This document shows, piece after piece, positions 1 through 8,882 of a stretch of 64,000 bases of DNA. This DNA comes from Allobosea sp. WAO (lineage in GTDB: Bacteria > Pseudomonadota > Alphaproteobacteria > Rhizobiales > Beijerinckiaceae). Location of the stretch: NCBI RefSeq assembly GCF_001509835.1, contig NZ_JXTJ01000006.1:434001-498000 (forward strand), read 5' to 3'. The position numbers and the translations under genes were made by a program. The notes under the pieces are model-generated. The model had not been told where the DNA came from. It did no database searches and saw only the letters and a program-made list of their open reading frames with translations. Every line of letters starts with the position of its first letter. Positions within the stretch are counted from its first letter, which is position 1.

Positions 1-40
1 CGGCGCTGTCATCCATCCGAATTTCGCGCCCAAGGCCTGA
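1..40 (+). CDS. pntAA: NAD(P) transhydrogenase subunit alpha part 1, 3' end only
   Basis: The reading frame starting at base 2 gives the last twelve residues [12 protein letters not shown] before a TGA at 38-40. Position directly before pntAB and pntB, and resemblance to the C-terminus of the NAD(H)-binding subunit of split alphaproteobacterial transhydrogenases, support the call. Only the tail is in the window, so the domain itself cannot be checked. Confidence 0.6.
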   Translation, partial: GAVIHPNFAPKA

Positions 41-65
41 GCGGCCGACCAGGGAGTGTCACATC

Positions 66-497
66 ATGGCTAATCCGACCCCCGAACAGGCGCTCGAACA
101 GGCCCGCTCGGCCGCCGCGCTTGCCAAGCAGGCCGCCGAGCTCGCCGAGAAGTACGCGGAGCAGGCGGCCCATGCCGCGGGCGCCGCGACCGGCGTCGAC
201 CCGACGGTTTTCCGCCTCGCGATCTTCGTCCTCGCCGTCTTCGTCGGCTACTACGTGGTCTGGTCGGTGACGCCGGCCCTGCACACGCCGCTGATGTCGG
301 TCACCAACGCGATCTCCTCGGTCATCGTCGTCGGCGCGCTGCTCGCCGTCGGCGTCCAGGCGGCGCCCGCGATGGGCGACGGGCCGCTCTGGGCCAAGGT
401 GTTCGGCTTCATCGCCCTGGTACTCGCCTCGGTGAACATCTTCGGCGGCTTCCTCGTCACCGAGCGGATGCTCGCGATGTACAAGAAGAAGGGCTGA
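66..497 (+). CDS. pntAB: NAD(P) transhydrogenase subunit alpha part 2 (membrane)
   Basis: A 143-residue membrane component of the proton-translocating nicotinamide nucleotide transhydrogenase. This enzyme uses the proton gradient to move hydride from NADH to NADP+ in the inner membrane. The first ~45 residues form an Ala/Glu/Lys-rich soluble helix. Three or four hydrophobic segments follow (roughly residues 55-73, 79-102 and 113-136), as usual for the separate PntAB polypeptide of alphaproteobacteria. The start has GGGAG about ten bases upstream. pntB begins four bases after the stop, so the three pnt genes form one operon and are probably translationally coupled. Confidence 0.93.
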   Translation: MANPTPEQALEQARSAAALAKQAAELAEKYAEQAAHAAGAATGVDPTVFRLAIFVLAVFVGYYVVWSVTPALHTPLMSVTNAISSVIVVGALLAVGVQAAPAMGDGPLWAKVFGFIALVLASVNIFGGFLVTERMLAMYKKKG

Positions 498-501
498 GCG
501 C

Positions 502-1908
502 ATGGCCGCGAACCTCTCCGCCCTGCTCTACGTCGTTTCCGGCGTCCTCTTCATCATGGCCCTGCGCGGGCTGTCGCACCCGACGACCTCGCGCCAGGGC
601 AACCGCTACGGCATGATCGGCATGGCGATCGCCGTGCTGACCACGGTGATCTTCTATCCGCCGGCCGGCTTCTCCGGCTGGCTGCTCGTCATCCTCGGCA
701 TCGCGATCGGCGGCGGCTTCGGCGCCTACATGGCCAAGCGCGTGCAGATGACGCAGATGCCGCAGCTCGTCGCCTTCTTCCACTCGCTGGTCGGCCTCGC
801 CGCCGTGCTGGTGGCGGCCGCCGCGCTCTATGCGCCGGAAGCGTTCGGCATCGGCCAGGTCAACAAGATCAAGGCCGCCAGCCTGTTCGAGATGGGGCTC
901 GGTGTCGCGATCGGCGCGATCACCTTCACCGGCTCGATCATCGCCTTCCTCAAGCTCGACGGGCGGATGAGCGGCAAGCCAATCATGCTGCCGCAGCGCC
1001 ACGCCATCAATATCGGCCTCGGCATTGCGCTCTTCGTGCTGCTCATGTTCTTCCTGAAGAGCGAGAACCATGCCGTCTTTTGGCTGATCGTTCTGGTCTC
1101 CTTCGCGCTCGGCATCCTGCTGATCATCCCGATCGGCGGCGCTGACATGCCGGTCGTCGTGTCGATGCTGAACTCCTATTCGGGTTGGGCAGCGGCGGGT
1201 ATCGGCTTCACGCTCGGCAACATGGCGCTGATCATCACCGGCGCGCTGGTCGGCTCCTCCGGCGCGATCCTGTCCTACATCATGTGCAAGGCGATGAACC
1301 GGAGCTTCATCTCCGTCATCCTCGGCGGCTTCGGCGGCGATGAAGCCGCGGCCGGCGCGGGTGGCGCGGTCGAGGCGCGCCCGGTCAAGCAGGGCTCGCC
1401 GGACGACGCCGCCTACATCATGAAGAATGCCGGCAAGGTGCTGATCGTGCCGGGGTACGGCATGGCGGTGGCGCAGGCCCAGCACGCGCTGCGCGAGATG
1501 GCCGACCTCCTCAAGAAGGAGGGCGTCGAGGTCAAGTACGCCATCCACCCGGTGGCGGGCCGCATGCCCGGTCATATGAACGTGCTGCTGGCTGAGGCCA
1601 ACGTGCCCTATGACGAGGTCTTCGAGCTCGAGGACATCAACTCGGAATTCGGCCAGGCCGACGTCGCCTTCGTCATCGGCGCCAACGACGTCACCAACCC
1701 GGCCGCCAAGACCGACAAGACCTCGCCGATCTACGGCATGCCGATCCTCGACGTCGAGAAGGCCAAGACCGTGCTGTTCATCAAGCGCGGCATGGCGGCG
1801 GGCTATGCCGGCGTCGAGAACGAGCTGTTCTTCCGGCCCAACACGATGATGCTGTTCGGCGACGCCAAGAAGGTCACCGACGAGATCGTCAAGGCGATGG
1901 CGCACTGA
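502..1908 (+). CDS. pntB: NAD(P) transhydrogenase subunit beta
   Basis: A 468-residue beta subunit. About nine membrane segments fill residues 1-270 and form the proton channel with PntAB. A linker follows, then the NADP(H)-binding domain III from about residue 310, with the dinucleotide motif GYGMAV at 318-323 and the conserved segments GANDVTNPAA and MPILDVEKA. Length and order match the family. It is the last gene of the pnt operon and is followed by a clear intrinsic terminator. It supplies NADPH for biosynthesis and redox defence. Confidence 0.96.
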   Translation: MAANLSALLYVVSGVLFIMALRGLSHPTTSRQGNRYGMIGMAIAVLTTVIFYPPAGFSGWLLVILGIAIGGGFGAYMAKRVQMTQMPQLVAFFHSLVGLAAVLVAAAALYAPEAFGIGQVNKIKAASLFEMGLGVAIGAITFTGSIIAFLKLDGRMSGKPIMLPQRHAINIGLGIALFVLLMFFLKSENHAVFWLIVLVSFALGILLIIPIGGADMPVVVSMLNSYSGWAAAGIGFTLGNMALIITGALVGSSGAILSYIMCKAMNRSFISVILGGFGGDEAAAGAGGAVEARPVKQGSPDDAAYIMKNAGKVLIVPGYGMAVAQAQHALREMADLLKKEGVEVKYAIHPVAGRMPGHMNVLLAEANVPYDEVFELEDINSEFGQADVAFVIGANDVTNPAAKTDKTSPIYGMPILDVEKAKTVLFIKRGMAAGYAGVENELFFRPNTMMLFGDAKKVTDEIVKAMAH

Positions 1909-1933
1909 GCCGCCCGCCATAGCAATGTCGCAA

Positions 1934-1962
1934 AGGGCCGGCTTCGATGCTGGCCCTTTTTT
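1934..1962 (+). terminator. Intrinsic terminator of the pnt operon
   Basis: A hairpin AGGGCCGGC / GCTGGCCCT with a six-base loop is followed by six T residues, 25 bases after the pntB stop. Confidence 0.85.
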
Positions 1963-1974
1963 GTTGGAAACTCC

Positions 1975-2457
1975 ATGCCTGAATTGCTGATCCGCTCGTT
2001 CCAACCGCAGGACCGCGAGGCGGTCATCGCCCTGCATTGGGAACTCAATCGCCATGAGCAGACCGTCTCCGGCGACCGGGCGCTCGACCGCGAGGATGCC
2101 GAGGCCTGCCTCGCCGATGATGAGAAGCAGATGGCGGCGCGCGGCGGCGTCGCGCTGGTCGCCGTGGTCGACGGTGCGATCGCCGGCTATGTCTGCTGCG
2201 TCCTTACCGATGGCGGGCCGTTCCTGCGCGCCGATCTGCGGCACCAAGCCTATGTCACGACCCTGGTGGTCGGCGAACCCTATCGCGGACGCGGCGTCGC
2301 CGCGGCCCTTCTGGATGAGGCGGAGGGCTATGCGCGCGAGCAGGGCGTCGCTGCGCTGGGGGTCGGTGTGCTCGCCGGCAATGCGGGCGCCGAACGGCTC
2401 TACCAGCGCTTCGGCTTCCAGCCGCACGCCGTCGAAATGGTCAAGCGGCTGCGATGA
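1975..2457 (+). CDS. GNAT family N-acetyltransferase
   Basis: A 160-residue single-domain acetyltransferase of the GNAT superfamily. The acetyl-CoA pyrophosphate loop appears as YRGRGVAAAL at residues 103-112, preceded by the beta strand VTTLVV. The C-terminal LYQRFGFQP is the usual motif-B strand/helix. The substrate cannot be told from sequence. It begins only 12 bases after the pnt terminator and overlaps the next gene by four bases (ATGA), so the two are likely co-translated. Confidence 0.85.
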   Translation: MPELLIRSFQPQDREAVIALHWELNRHEQTVSGDRALDREDAEACLADDEKQMAARGGVALVAVVDGAIAGYVCCVLTDGGPFLRADLRHQAYVTTLVVGEPYRGRGVAAALLDEAEGYAREQGVAALGVGVLAGNAGAERLYQRFGFQPHAVEMVKRLR

Positions 2458-3317
2458 GGCGGTTCCTCGCCATCACCACGATTGCTCTGGCGAGCGCCTA
2501 TGCCGGCGTGCTGGGGCTGCTCTACATCAAGCAGCGCGATCTGCTCTATCCGCGCAATCCGGCGCGAGCCGAGATCGCGGCGGCCAATCTGCCCGGCGTC
2601 GGCGAGGCCCGGCTGACCACGGCGGATGGCGAGACGCTGATCGCCTGGGTGGTGCCGCCGCGCGAGGGCAAGCCCGTGCTGCTGTTCTTCCATGGCAATG
2701 CGGGCAATTTCGGTCCGGGCCGGCAGGCCCGGTTCCGGGCGCTGACTGAGGACGGCACCGGGCTGTTCGCGGTGAACTATCGCGGCTATGGCGGTTCGAC
2801 GGGCGCGCCGAGCGAGGCGGGGCTGGAGCAGGACGCGCTCGCGGCCTATGACGCGGCTGCGGCTCGTTTCGGAGCCGACAGGCTGGTCGGATATGGCGAA
2901 TCGCTCGGCACCGGGGTGGTGCTCAAGCTCGCCGCCAGCAAGCCGCTCAGGGCCGTGATCCTCGAGGCGCCCTACATGTCGACCGCCGCGGTGGCGCAGC
3001 AGGTCTATCCCTTTGTGCCGGTCGCCTTGATGATGCACGACCAGTTCCGCTCGGATCTTGCGATCGGCAAGGTGCGCGGGCCGGTGCTGTTCCTGCATGG
3101 CGCGCGCGACACGGTCATTCCCTACAGCCAGGGCGAGGCGTTGTTTGCGCTGGCGAACGCGCCGAAGCGCTTCGTCCGCTTCCCGGAAGGCAATCACGGG
3201 AACCTAGTGTCGCAGGGGGCTGTGCCGGAAATCCGGCGCTTCCTAGCCGATCAGGCGGCGGGCGCGCTGCCGGCGAGCGACGTGGTTCTGGCTACGCAGG
3301 ACGAGCCGCGGCAGTAG
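2454..3317 (+). CDS. alpha/beta hydrolase, Bem46/ABHD13 type
   Basis: A 287-residue protein with an N-terminal hydrophobic anchor (residues 4-24) and an alpha/beta-hydrolase domain. The oxyanion-hole motif HGNAGN is at residues 80-85 and the nucleophile elbow GESLG at 148-152 (Ser150). The candidate catalytic His lies in EGNHGNL near the C-terminus, with Asp in GARDTVIP. It is probably membrane-tethered and periplasm-facing or peripheral; the substrate is unknown. It overlaps the upstream GNAT gene by four bases. Confidence 0.85.
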   Translation: MRRFLAITTIALASAYAGVLGLLYIKQRDLLYPRNPARAEIAAANLPGVGEARLTTADGETLIAWVVPPREGKPVLLFFHGNAGNFGPGRQARFRALTEDGTGLFAVNYRGYGGSTGAPSEAGLEQDALAAYDAAAARFGADRLVGYGESLGTGVVLKLAASKPLRAVILEAPYMSTAAVAQQVYPFVPVALMMHDQFRSDLAIGKVRGPVLFLHGARDTVIPYSQGEALFALANAPKRFVRFPEGNHGNLVSQGAVPEIRRFLADQAAGALPASDVVLATQDEPRQ

Positions 3318-3390
3318 GAAGCAATTTGCAGGGAAGCGCGCCGATCCGACCGGCCTCTTGGAATGGCAGGCCGGAAAGGCATTTCTCGGT

Positions 3391-3417
3391 TGCCCGGCCG
3401 GAAATCCCGACCGGGCA
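3391..3417. terminator. Hairpin between convergent genes
   Basis: An inverted repeat TGCCCGG / CCGGGCA (with inner CCGG pairing) sits between the convergent hydrolase and TPR genes. It has no T tract, so it may be a weak bidirectional terminator or an mRNA-stabilising hairpin. Confidence 0.4.
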
Positions 3418-3424
3418 GGGTGGC

Positions 3425-4282
3425 TCACATCCGGAAGATGCCGCCGCCGCCGAGGCGGGCCTGGCCGGCGCGGGCCGTCTGGTTGTTGCCGTCGAGGCCG
3501 AGCGCGCGCTGGTAGGCCTCGCTCGCCTCGTTCTTCTTGCCGAGTTTCTCGAAGGCGAAGCCGCGGCCGGCCCAGGCGGCGGCATTGCGGTTGTCGACGT
3601 TGAGGGCGGCGGTGAAGTCCTCCAGCGCCGATTCGTATTTGCCGAGCGCGTTGAGGCTCTCGCCACGGGCGATGTAGGGCGGGGCGTTGTAGGGGTTGCG
3701 GTCGATCACCGAGTCGAAATCGGTGACAGCGTGCTGGTGCTGGCCTTCCTTCTGGTAGACCAACCCGCGGGCATGGAAAGTCTCGGCCGATTCCGGGTTG
3801 AGACGAATCGCGGTGTTGAGGTCAGCCAGCGCCTGCTGGCTGTTGCCCTGGGCACGCAGCAGGTTGGCGCGGCCGACATAGGCCGGGCCGTAGTTCGGAT
3901 TGGCAGTGGTGGCGCGGGTGAAGTCCTGCAGCGCCGCGTCGTTGCGGCCGGTCTGGCGCAAAGCGAGCGCCCGGTTGGTGAAGGCCGGGGCGAAGTTCGG
4001 GTCGAGCTGGGTCGCCTTGCTGAAATCAGAGATCGCGTCCGAATAGCGGCCGATGCGGGCATAGGCGGCACCGCGGGTATTGTAGGCCTGAGGGTCGTTC
4101 GGGTTGCGGTTGATGACCTCGGTCAACGAGCCGATGTTGACGCTGGCGTTTTCCGTGTTCTCGGTCTGCAGTTCGGCGATCCCGGCGCCGGAATTCATGC
4201 TGACCGTGTCGCAGCCGGCGAGCGCGGCGGCGAGGCCAAGCGCGGTCAGCCAGTTCCTGCCTCGGAAGATGCTCTGTCTCAT
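3425..4282 (-). CDS. TPR-repeat lipoprotein
   Basis: A 285-residue lipoprotein. The N-terminal signal ends in a lipobox LAGC with the lipidated Cys at position 24. Six tandem 34-residue tetratricopeptide repeats follow from about residue 60, with repeating features such as NPNYGPAYVGRANLL. The C-terminus is Gly-rich (LGGGGIFRM). TPR lipoproteins scaffold envelope complexes, and this one resembles the NlpI/PilF-like group, but no partner is evident. It is transcribed alone, facing away from rpsU. Confidence 0.85.
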   Translation of the reverse strand: MRQSIFRGRNWLTALGLAAALAGCDTVSMNSGAGIAELQTENTENASVNIGSLTEVINRNPNDPQAYNTRGAAYARIGRYSDAISDFSKATQLDPNFAPAFTNRALALRQTGRNDAALQDFTRATTANPNYGPAYVGRANLLRAQGNSQQALADLNTAIRLNPESAETFHARGLVYQKEGQHQHAVTDFDSVIDRNPYNAPPYIARGESLNALGKYESALEDFTAALNVDNRNAAAWAGRGFAFEKLGKKNEASEAYQRALGLDGNNQTARAGQARLGGGGIFRM

Positions 4283-4382
4283 CGCTCTCGGTCTTGCCCC
4301 TTTTCGTAGCGCCAGCTCTCGGCGAAACGTTCGTCTCCGATCAAACGCCCGAAGCGTGACAACTTTTGGTTAATGATGCCGG

Positions 4383-4412
4383 AAAAAGCAACGACGCCCG
4401 CAAAAGCGGGCG
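4383..4412 (-). terminator. Intrinsic terminator of rpsU
   Basis: Read on the minus strand, CGCCCGC-TTTT-GCGGGCG is followed by a short spacer and five T residues, about 30 bases downstream of the rpsU stop. Confidence 0.7.
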
Positions 4413-4443
4413 GGCGTCAGGCATCATGGACTTGGCTTGCCGG

Positions 4444-4707
4444 TCAGGGCTGGGCGGGGCGCGATGCGGTCGCTGCGGGGCGCTTCGGCTTCACCGGCGC
4501 GGGCAGCAGGCCCTCGCGCTGGAGCTTCTTGCGCATCAGCTTGCGGGCGCGGCGGACGGCCTCGGCCTTTTCGCGTGCCTTCTTTTCGGAGGGCTTCTCG
4601 TAGTGACCGCGGAGCTTCATCTCGCGGAATACGCCTTCACGCTGCAGCTTCTTCTTCAGCGCGCGGAGAGCCTGGTCGACATTATTGTCGCGAACGAGAA
4701 TCTGCAC
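4444..4707 (-). CDS. rpsU: 30S ribosomal protein S21
   Basis: An 87-residue basic protein. Residues 1-65 match bS21: [17 protein letters not shown], then the KKKLQREG and [14 protein letters not shown] segments. S21 sits near the 3' end of 16S rRNA in the small subunit and helps initiation. The C-terminal extension ([15 protein letters not shown]) makes it longer than the ~71-residue enterobacterial form; such basic tails are common in alphaproteobacteria. A hairpin with T tract follows on the minus strand. Confidence 0.93.
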   Translation of the reverse strand: MQILVRDNNVDQALRALKKKLQREGVFREMKLRGHYEKPSEKKAREKAEAVRRARKLMRKKLQREGLLPAPVKPKRPAATASRPAQP

Positions 4708-4869
4708 GTTTTTGGTCCGTGGTTACTGGTTGGCCTGGATCGCCGGCGGAGCCCCCTCGAGGAAAACCGCCTAGAAGGCCGTGCCGTTACCAGAATTCCG
4801 GCACCCTGTCCACGCTGCAGGGCGGCGAAGCCTGCGATGACACTGGGATTATCGGCAGTCTCGGTCGGT

Positions 4870-5970
4870 TCAGGCGCTTTCGGGGACGACGCGCGTGACA
4901 TGGCCCATCTTGCGGCCGGGCCTGGCCTCGCGCTTGCCGTAGAGGTGCAGATGGGCGTTCGGCTCGGCCAGAATGGCACGCCAGTCATGGACCCGGTCGC
5001 CGATCAGGTTTTCCATGGTGACATGCCCGCGCCGGGTCGCGGCACCAAGCGGAAAGCCGCAGACGGCGCGGACATGCTGGTGGAACTGCGAGGTCTGCGC
5101 GCCTTCGCTGGTCCAGTGCCCGGAATTATGGACGCGCGGGGCGATTTCGTTGACCACGACCTGCTCGCCCGTGGCGTCCTCGACGATGAAGAACTCGACC
5201 GCGAAGACGCCGACATAGGCGAGCGCCTCGCCGATGCGCCTTGCGGCGTCGATCGCGGCAGCGCTCGCCGCGGCGCCGATCCGCGCGGGAACGCGGGTCA
5301 GCGCCAGGATGTGATCGCGATGCTCGTTCTCGCAAACGTCGAAGGCGGCGAAGCTGCCGTCGCTGCCGCGCGCGGCGACGACCGAGACCTCGCGGGCGAA
5401 GCTGACGAAACCTTCGAGGATCGCGGGGAAGTGCCCGATCTCCTCCCACGCCTGCGCGAGGTCAGTGTCGGCGGCGATCTTGACCTGGCCCTTGCCGTCA
5501 TAGCCGAAGCGGCGGGTCTTCAGCACGCTGGGCCGGCCGAGCGCGGCGACGGCCTGCTCGAGATCGCCGAGCGAATCGACCTGGCGGAAGGGCGCGACGG
5601 CGAGGCCGAGTTCGGAGACGAAGCGCTTCTCGGTGAGCCGGTCCTGCGTGACCGCCAGGGCCCGGGCGCCGGGATGCAGCGGGGTGCGCGCGGCGAGGAA
5701 GGCGGCGGTGGCGGCCGGCACGTTCTCGAATTCGTAGGTCACGACATCGACGGCATCGGCAAACGCCGCCAGCGCTGCCTCGTCCTCATAGGCGCCGATG
5801 GTGTGGCGGGCCGCGACCTCATAGGCAGGGCTGTCGGGCTCGGGCGCGAAGATATGGGCGCGCACGCCGAGATCTGCCGCCGCAAGCGCCAGCATGCGGG
5901 CGAGTTGGCCGCCGCCGAGGATGCCGAGCACGGCGCCGGGGGCAAGGCCAGTGGGATCGGGCCGGCTCAT
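4870..5970 (-). CDS. purK: 5-(carboxyamino)imidazole ribonucleotide synthase
   Basis: A 366-residue ATP-grasp enzyme that carboxylates AIR to N5-CAIR with ATP and bicarbonate in purine synthesis. The N-terminal Rossmann-like motif GGGQLARM is at residues 19-26. The ATP-grasp core contains [12 protein letters not shown], and the metal-binding [15 protein letters not shown] is near residue 270. Its start overlaps the purE stop (ATGA), so it is the second gene of purEK. Confidence 0.95.
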   Translation of the reverse strand: MSRPDPTGLAPGAVLGILGGGQLARMLALAAADLGVRAHIFAPEPDSPAYEVAARHTIGAYEDEAALAAFADAVDVVTYEFENVPAATAAFLAARTPLHPGARALAVTQDRLTEKRFVSELGLAVAPFRQVDSLGDLEQAVAALGRPSVLKTRRFGYDGKGQVKIAADTDLAQAWEEIGHFPAILEGFVSFAREVSVVAARGSDGSFAAFDVCENEHRDHILALTRVPARIGAAASAAAIDAARRIGEALAYVGVFAVEFFIVEDATGEQVVVNEIAPRVHNSGHWTSEGAQTSQFHQHVRAVCGFPLGAATRRGHVTMENLIGDRVHDWRAILAEPNAHLHLYGKREARPGRKMGHVTRVVPESA

Positions 5971-6464
5971 TGGCCGTCCACCGGCTGCAGCGCGACCGCC
6001 TCGCTCTGGCGCCGACGCCAGGCGTCGAGGCGCTCCGCGAGGGGGGCGTCGTTGAGGGCCAGTACGGCTGCGGCGAGCAGCGCGGCGTTGACGGCGCCGG
6101 CACGGCCGATGGCCAGGGTTCCGACCGGGATGCCGGCCGGCATCTGCACGATCGAGAGCAGGCTGTCCTGTCCGGAGAGCGCCTTCGATTCGACCGGTAC
6201 GCCGAATACCGGCAGCGGCGTCAGAGAGGCCGCCATGCCGGGCAGATGGGCGGCGCCACCGGCACCGGCGATCACGACCTTGTAGCCCTTGGCCTTGGCG
6301 CCCTTGGCGAAGTCGAACAGGCGCTCGGGTGTGCGATGCGCCGAGACGATCAGAGCCTCATGCCCGATATCAAGCGCCGACAGCGTCTCGGCGGCGTGGC
6401 GCATGGTCGCCCAGTCGGACTGGCTGCCCATGATGATGGCGACGGGAGGGGTCGGCTCGGCCAT
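5967..6464 (-). CDS. purE: N5-carboxyaminoimidazole ribonucleotide mutase
   Basis: A 165-residue class I PurE that converts N5-CAIR to CAIR. It shows the phosphate-binding MGSQSDW (12-18), SAHRTP, and the active-site GGAAHLPGM with its conserved His. It precedes and overlaps purK by four bases, forming the usual purEK operon. Pairing with purK supports the bacterial N5-CAIR route rather than the direct-carboxylating class II type. Confidence 0.95.
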   Translation of the reverse strand: MAEPTPPVAIIMGSQSDWATMRHAAETLSALDIGHEALIVSAHRTPERLFDFAKGAKAKGYKVVIAGAGGAAHLPGMAASLTPLPVFGVPVESKALSGQDSLLSIVQMPAGIPVGTLAIGRAGAVNAALLAAAVLALNDAPLAERLDAWRRRQSEAVALQPVDGQ

Positions 6465-6565
6465 GAAATGCTCGCTTCCCGGAGGGGAGGGGAAGGGCGC
6501 GATCTAGACCGGTAGACGCGCTGCAAGCAAGGGCGGAATCGGCGACAGGGCCGAATCCTTCCCGC

Positions 6566-6799
6566 TCAGGCGATGATGTCGGGGGTGAGCTGGTCTTCGA
6601 GATGGGCGATGCGGTCACGCAGATAGAGCTTGCGCTTCTTCAGGCGCTGGACCTGGATCTGGTTGATGGCACCGAGCCGCTCGAGCGCGTCGATGGCGCT
6701 GTCGAGATCGCGGTGCTCGTCCCGCAGCCGCGCGAGCTCCACCATAAGGACCTCGACTTCCTCGGCGCTCAACTCGAATCCCATAAGCCGTCTCAACAT
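6566..6799 (-). CDS. YdcH family protein (DUF465)
   Basis: A 77-residue, mostly helical protein of the DUF465/YdcH family. It shows LARLRDEHRDLDSAIDAL followed by QRLKKRKLYLRDRIAHLE, the family's Lys/Arg-rich coiled-coil hairpin. The function of the family is not established. A second, shorter paralogue is transcribed divergently 215 bases away. Confidence 0.85.
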   Translation of the reverse strand: MLRRLMGFELSAEEVEVLMVELARLRDEHRDLDSAIDALERLGAINQIQVQRLKKRKLYLRDRIAHLEDQLTPDIIA

Positions 6800-7014
6800 C
6801 GCCGCGATCGGTGCCGACTATGCGCAGGCCGGAGCGGCGCGGCAAGAGCGCTGCGACGGTGACGCAGGAGTGACTCGCTCATATTCGCGGGCCTCGGGAA
6901 AGGTCCCGGAAGGGATCACAGAAACTCATGCTGCGCTGCACGGCTGCCCCGCAGACGTGAAGCCGGCTCTGTGTCAGACTCGTTCTTGCCAGAACGCTCA
7001 TCAGGAGGATCCAG

Positions 7015-7203
7015 ATGTCGCTGCAGACCCATCTCGCCGAGCTCGAGCGCAAGCATCGCCAGCTTGAGGAGGCCATCGCCCAGGCGGTCGCCAGCCCCTC
7101 GTCGGACGATCTCGGCGTGGCCGAACTCAAGCGGAAGAAGCTGCTGCTGAAGGACGAGATCGAGCGCGTGCGGCAAACCATGCCGGCACCGACGTTGCAC
7201 TGA
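7015..7203 (+). CDS. YdcH family protein (DUF465), second copy
   Basis: A 62-residue paralogue of the neighbouring minus-strand DUF465 protein. The shared pattern is LxxLERKHRQLEEAIAQA plus LKRKKLLLKDEIERVR. A good ribosome binding site (CAGGAGG, about eight bases upstream) supports the ATG. An intrinsic terminator follows, so it is a monocistronic unit. Confidence 0.88.
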   Translation: MSLQTHLAELERKHRQLEEAIAQAVASPSSDDLGVAELKRKKLLLKDEIERVRQTMPAPTLH

Positions 7204-7255
7204 ATTCCAAGCGGGCCGGTGCGGCTCGCATCGATCCGGCGTCAAGACGCCATTA

Positions 7256-7283
7256 CCGGCCCCGCGAGGGGCCGGCTTTTTTT
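7256..7283 (+). terminator. Intrinsic terminator
   Basis: CCGGCCCC-GCGA-GGGGCCGG followed by CT and a run of seven T residues, about 50 bases after the second DUF465 gene. Confidence 0.85.
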
Positions 7284-7427
7284 GGGCAGTACAGGGAGAT
7301 CCGAATCCTCAGATGAGCTGTCCGGTTTCCATGGCGAGCCTCTCTCCATAGAGCGGCCATCTCACCGGCCAGGCGTCGCGAGGCTCCCGGTATCACAGAT
7401 GTCAGAGTGAGAAAGCAGGAGCATTCG

Positions 7428-7643
7428 ATGACCGTCGAGAAGGTGAAGGGCCCGGCCTCGTATTTCCCCTCGATCGAGAAGACCTATGGCCAACCTGTCG
7501 ACCATTGGTTCGCGCTCCTGGCCGCCTCGACGGACAAGAAGCACGGCGAGATGGTCGCCATGCTCAAGTCGGAGCATGGGCTGGGCCATGGCCACGCCAA
7601 TGCCCTGGTCGCCTACTATCGCGCCAAGAATATGGGCGGCTAG
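7428..7643 (+). CDS. DUF4287 domain-containing protein
   Basis: A 71-residue protein when started at the ATG at 7428, which has AGCAGGA eight bases upstream; the frame is open to a GTG at 7407. It matches DUF4287 with SYFPSIEKTYGQPVDHWF, HGEMVAMLKSEHGLGHGHANALV and a terminal AYYRAK. The family is small, cytosolic and of unknown function, sometimes fused to DUF5655 domains. It stands alone here. Confidence 0.87.
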   Translation: MTVEKVKGPASYFPSIEKTYGQPVDHWFALLAASTDKKHGEMVAMLKSEHGLGHGHANALVAYYRAKNMGG

Positions 7644-7781
7644 CTTCGGGTTTCGCAGTGCGCTGCTCTGTCTTCCGCTTTCGGGGCGCACGCGACTGTT
7701 CCAACAGCGCGCGTCGGCGTTTGGCGCGACATCATCCCGGCGCCGCCACACAGTACGCGGCGATGCCGCCTTGGAATGCGC

Positions 7782-8669
7782 TCAGCCGCCTGATGCCTCG
7801 CACTTCAGCCAGTCGATGAACGCAGCGAGCGGTGGGCGGCTCGCCGCATCAGGCAGGGTCACGACATAATAGGCGAAGGCGGCCGGCCATGGCTGGTCGA
7901 GCGCCAGAGCGAGGCGACCCGCGGCGATTTCCTGCCTGGCATAAATATCGCGCACCAGCGCTACGCCCTGGCCGGACTCGGCTGCGCGGATCAGCAGGAA
8001 GTCGTCGTCGAAGGATGGGCCGCGCTCGGCGCGTGCGTCGTCCGCCACACCCAGCGCCTTGAACCAGAGCGGCCAGTCGGCCCGGTCGGAATCCTGAAGC
8101 AGCGGATAGGCGAGGCAGTCGGCGGGTTCGCGGATCGGCGGCCCTTCCGCTAGCAGGCTTGGGCTTGCGACGGGCAGGAACACCGGCGCCATCAGATGCT
8201 CCGAGACCAAGCCGGGATAGCTGCCCAGCCCGTGGCGGATCGCAATGTCGACCCTATCCCGACGGTGGTCGACAAGGCCGGGCGTCGCCTCGACACGAAT
8301 TTCAATGTCGGGGTGCTCGCGGTTGAAGCGGCCGAGACGCGGCACCAGCCAGGAGGCTGCGAAGGAGGGAACCGTGCTGACCGTCAGGGTCTGCCGGGCG
8401 CTGATCGTCTCCAGGGCCTCGAGGCTGCTTCCGATTTGTTCGAACGCCCGCAACAGCGCCGGGTGGACCTTGGTGCCAGCCTCGGTGAGCTGCACGCCAT
8501 AGCGCGTGCGCGTGAACAGCGTGACGCCGACCCTCTCTTCCAGTTGCCGGATCTGCTGGCTGACCGCGCCGGAGGTGACGCCCATCGCCTCGGCCGCGCG
8601 CTTGACGCTGCCATGGCGGCCGGTCTCGGCGAATGCGCGTAGCGCAAGGAGCGGGAGGACGGGATTCAT
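7782..8669 (-). CDS. LysR family transcriptional regulator (GcvA-like)
   Basis: A 295-residue LysR regulator. The N-terminal winged helix-turn-helix (residues 5-62) contains RHGSVKRAAEAMGVTSGAVSQQIRQLE. The effector domain carries the GcvA-like segment VSTVPSFAASWLVPRLGRF. It is transcribed divergently from the GST/LLM pair 213 bases away, which by the usual LysR arrangement is the likely target. AT-rich intergenic sequence at 8675-8700 (CCTACTAAATCCTAGG) would suit a LysR operator. Confidence 0.9.
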   Translation of the reverse strand: MNPVLPLLALRAFAETGRHGSVKRAAEAMGVTSGAVSQQIRQLEERVGVTLFTRTRYGVQLTEAGTKVHPALLRAFEQIGSSLEALETISARQTLTVSTVPSFAASWLVPRLGRFNREHPDIEIRVEATPGLVDHRRDRVDIAIRHGLGSYPGLVSEHLMAPVFLPVASPSLLAEGPPIREPADCLAYPLLQDSDRADWPLWFKALGVADDARAERGPSFDDDFLLIRAAESGQGVALVRDIYARQEIAAGRLALALDQPWPAAFAYYVVTLPDAASRPPLAAFIDWLKCEASGG

Positions 8670-8882
8670 AATGTAGCCCTACTAAATCCTAGGTGCAGAT
8701 ACCATCGTTTCAGAATCCATTTCAGCTTCGATACCTATTCATCCAAGGGTGTTGGAAGGGATTTAGCAGGCCTCTCTTCTGGTAGCGAGTTCTTCCGATC
8801 GTTGCTGTTGGGCCGCGGTCTCTCGCCTTCACCTCAAATCTGATGGAGCCGGCGCCGCGGAGCTGCCGGCAGGAAGCATGAG

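Noticed and set aside
457-2427. A 656-codon minus-strand frame opposite pntB and the GNAT gene
   Set aside because: Low-complexity Asp/Arg/His composition; the plus strand holds unmistakable transhydrogenase sequence.
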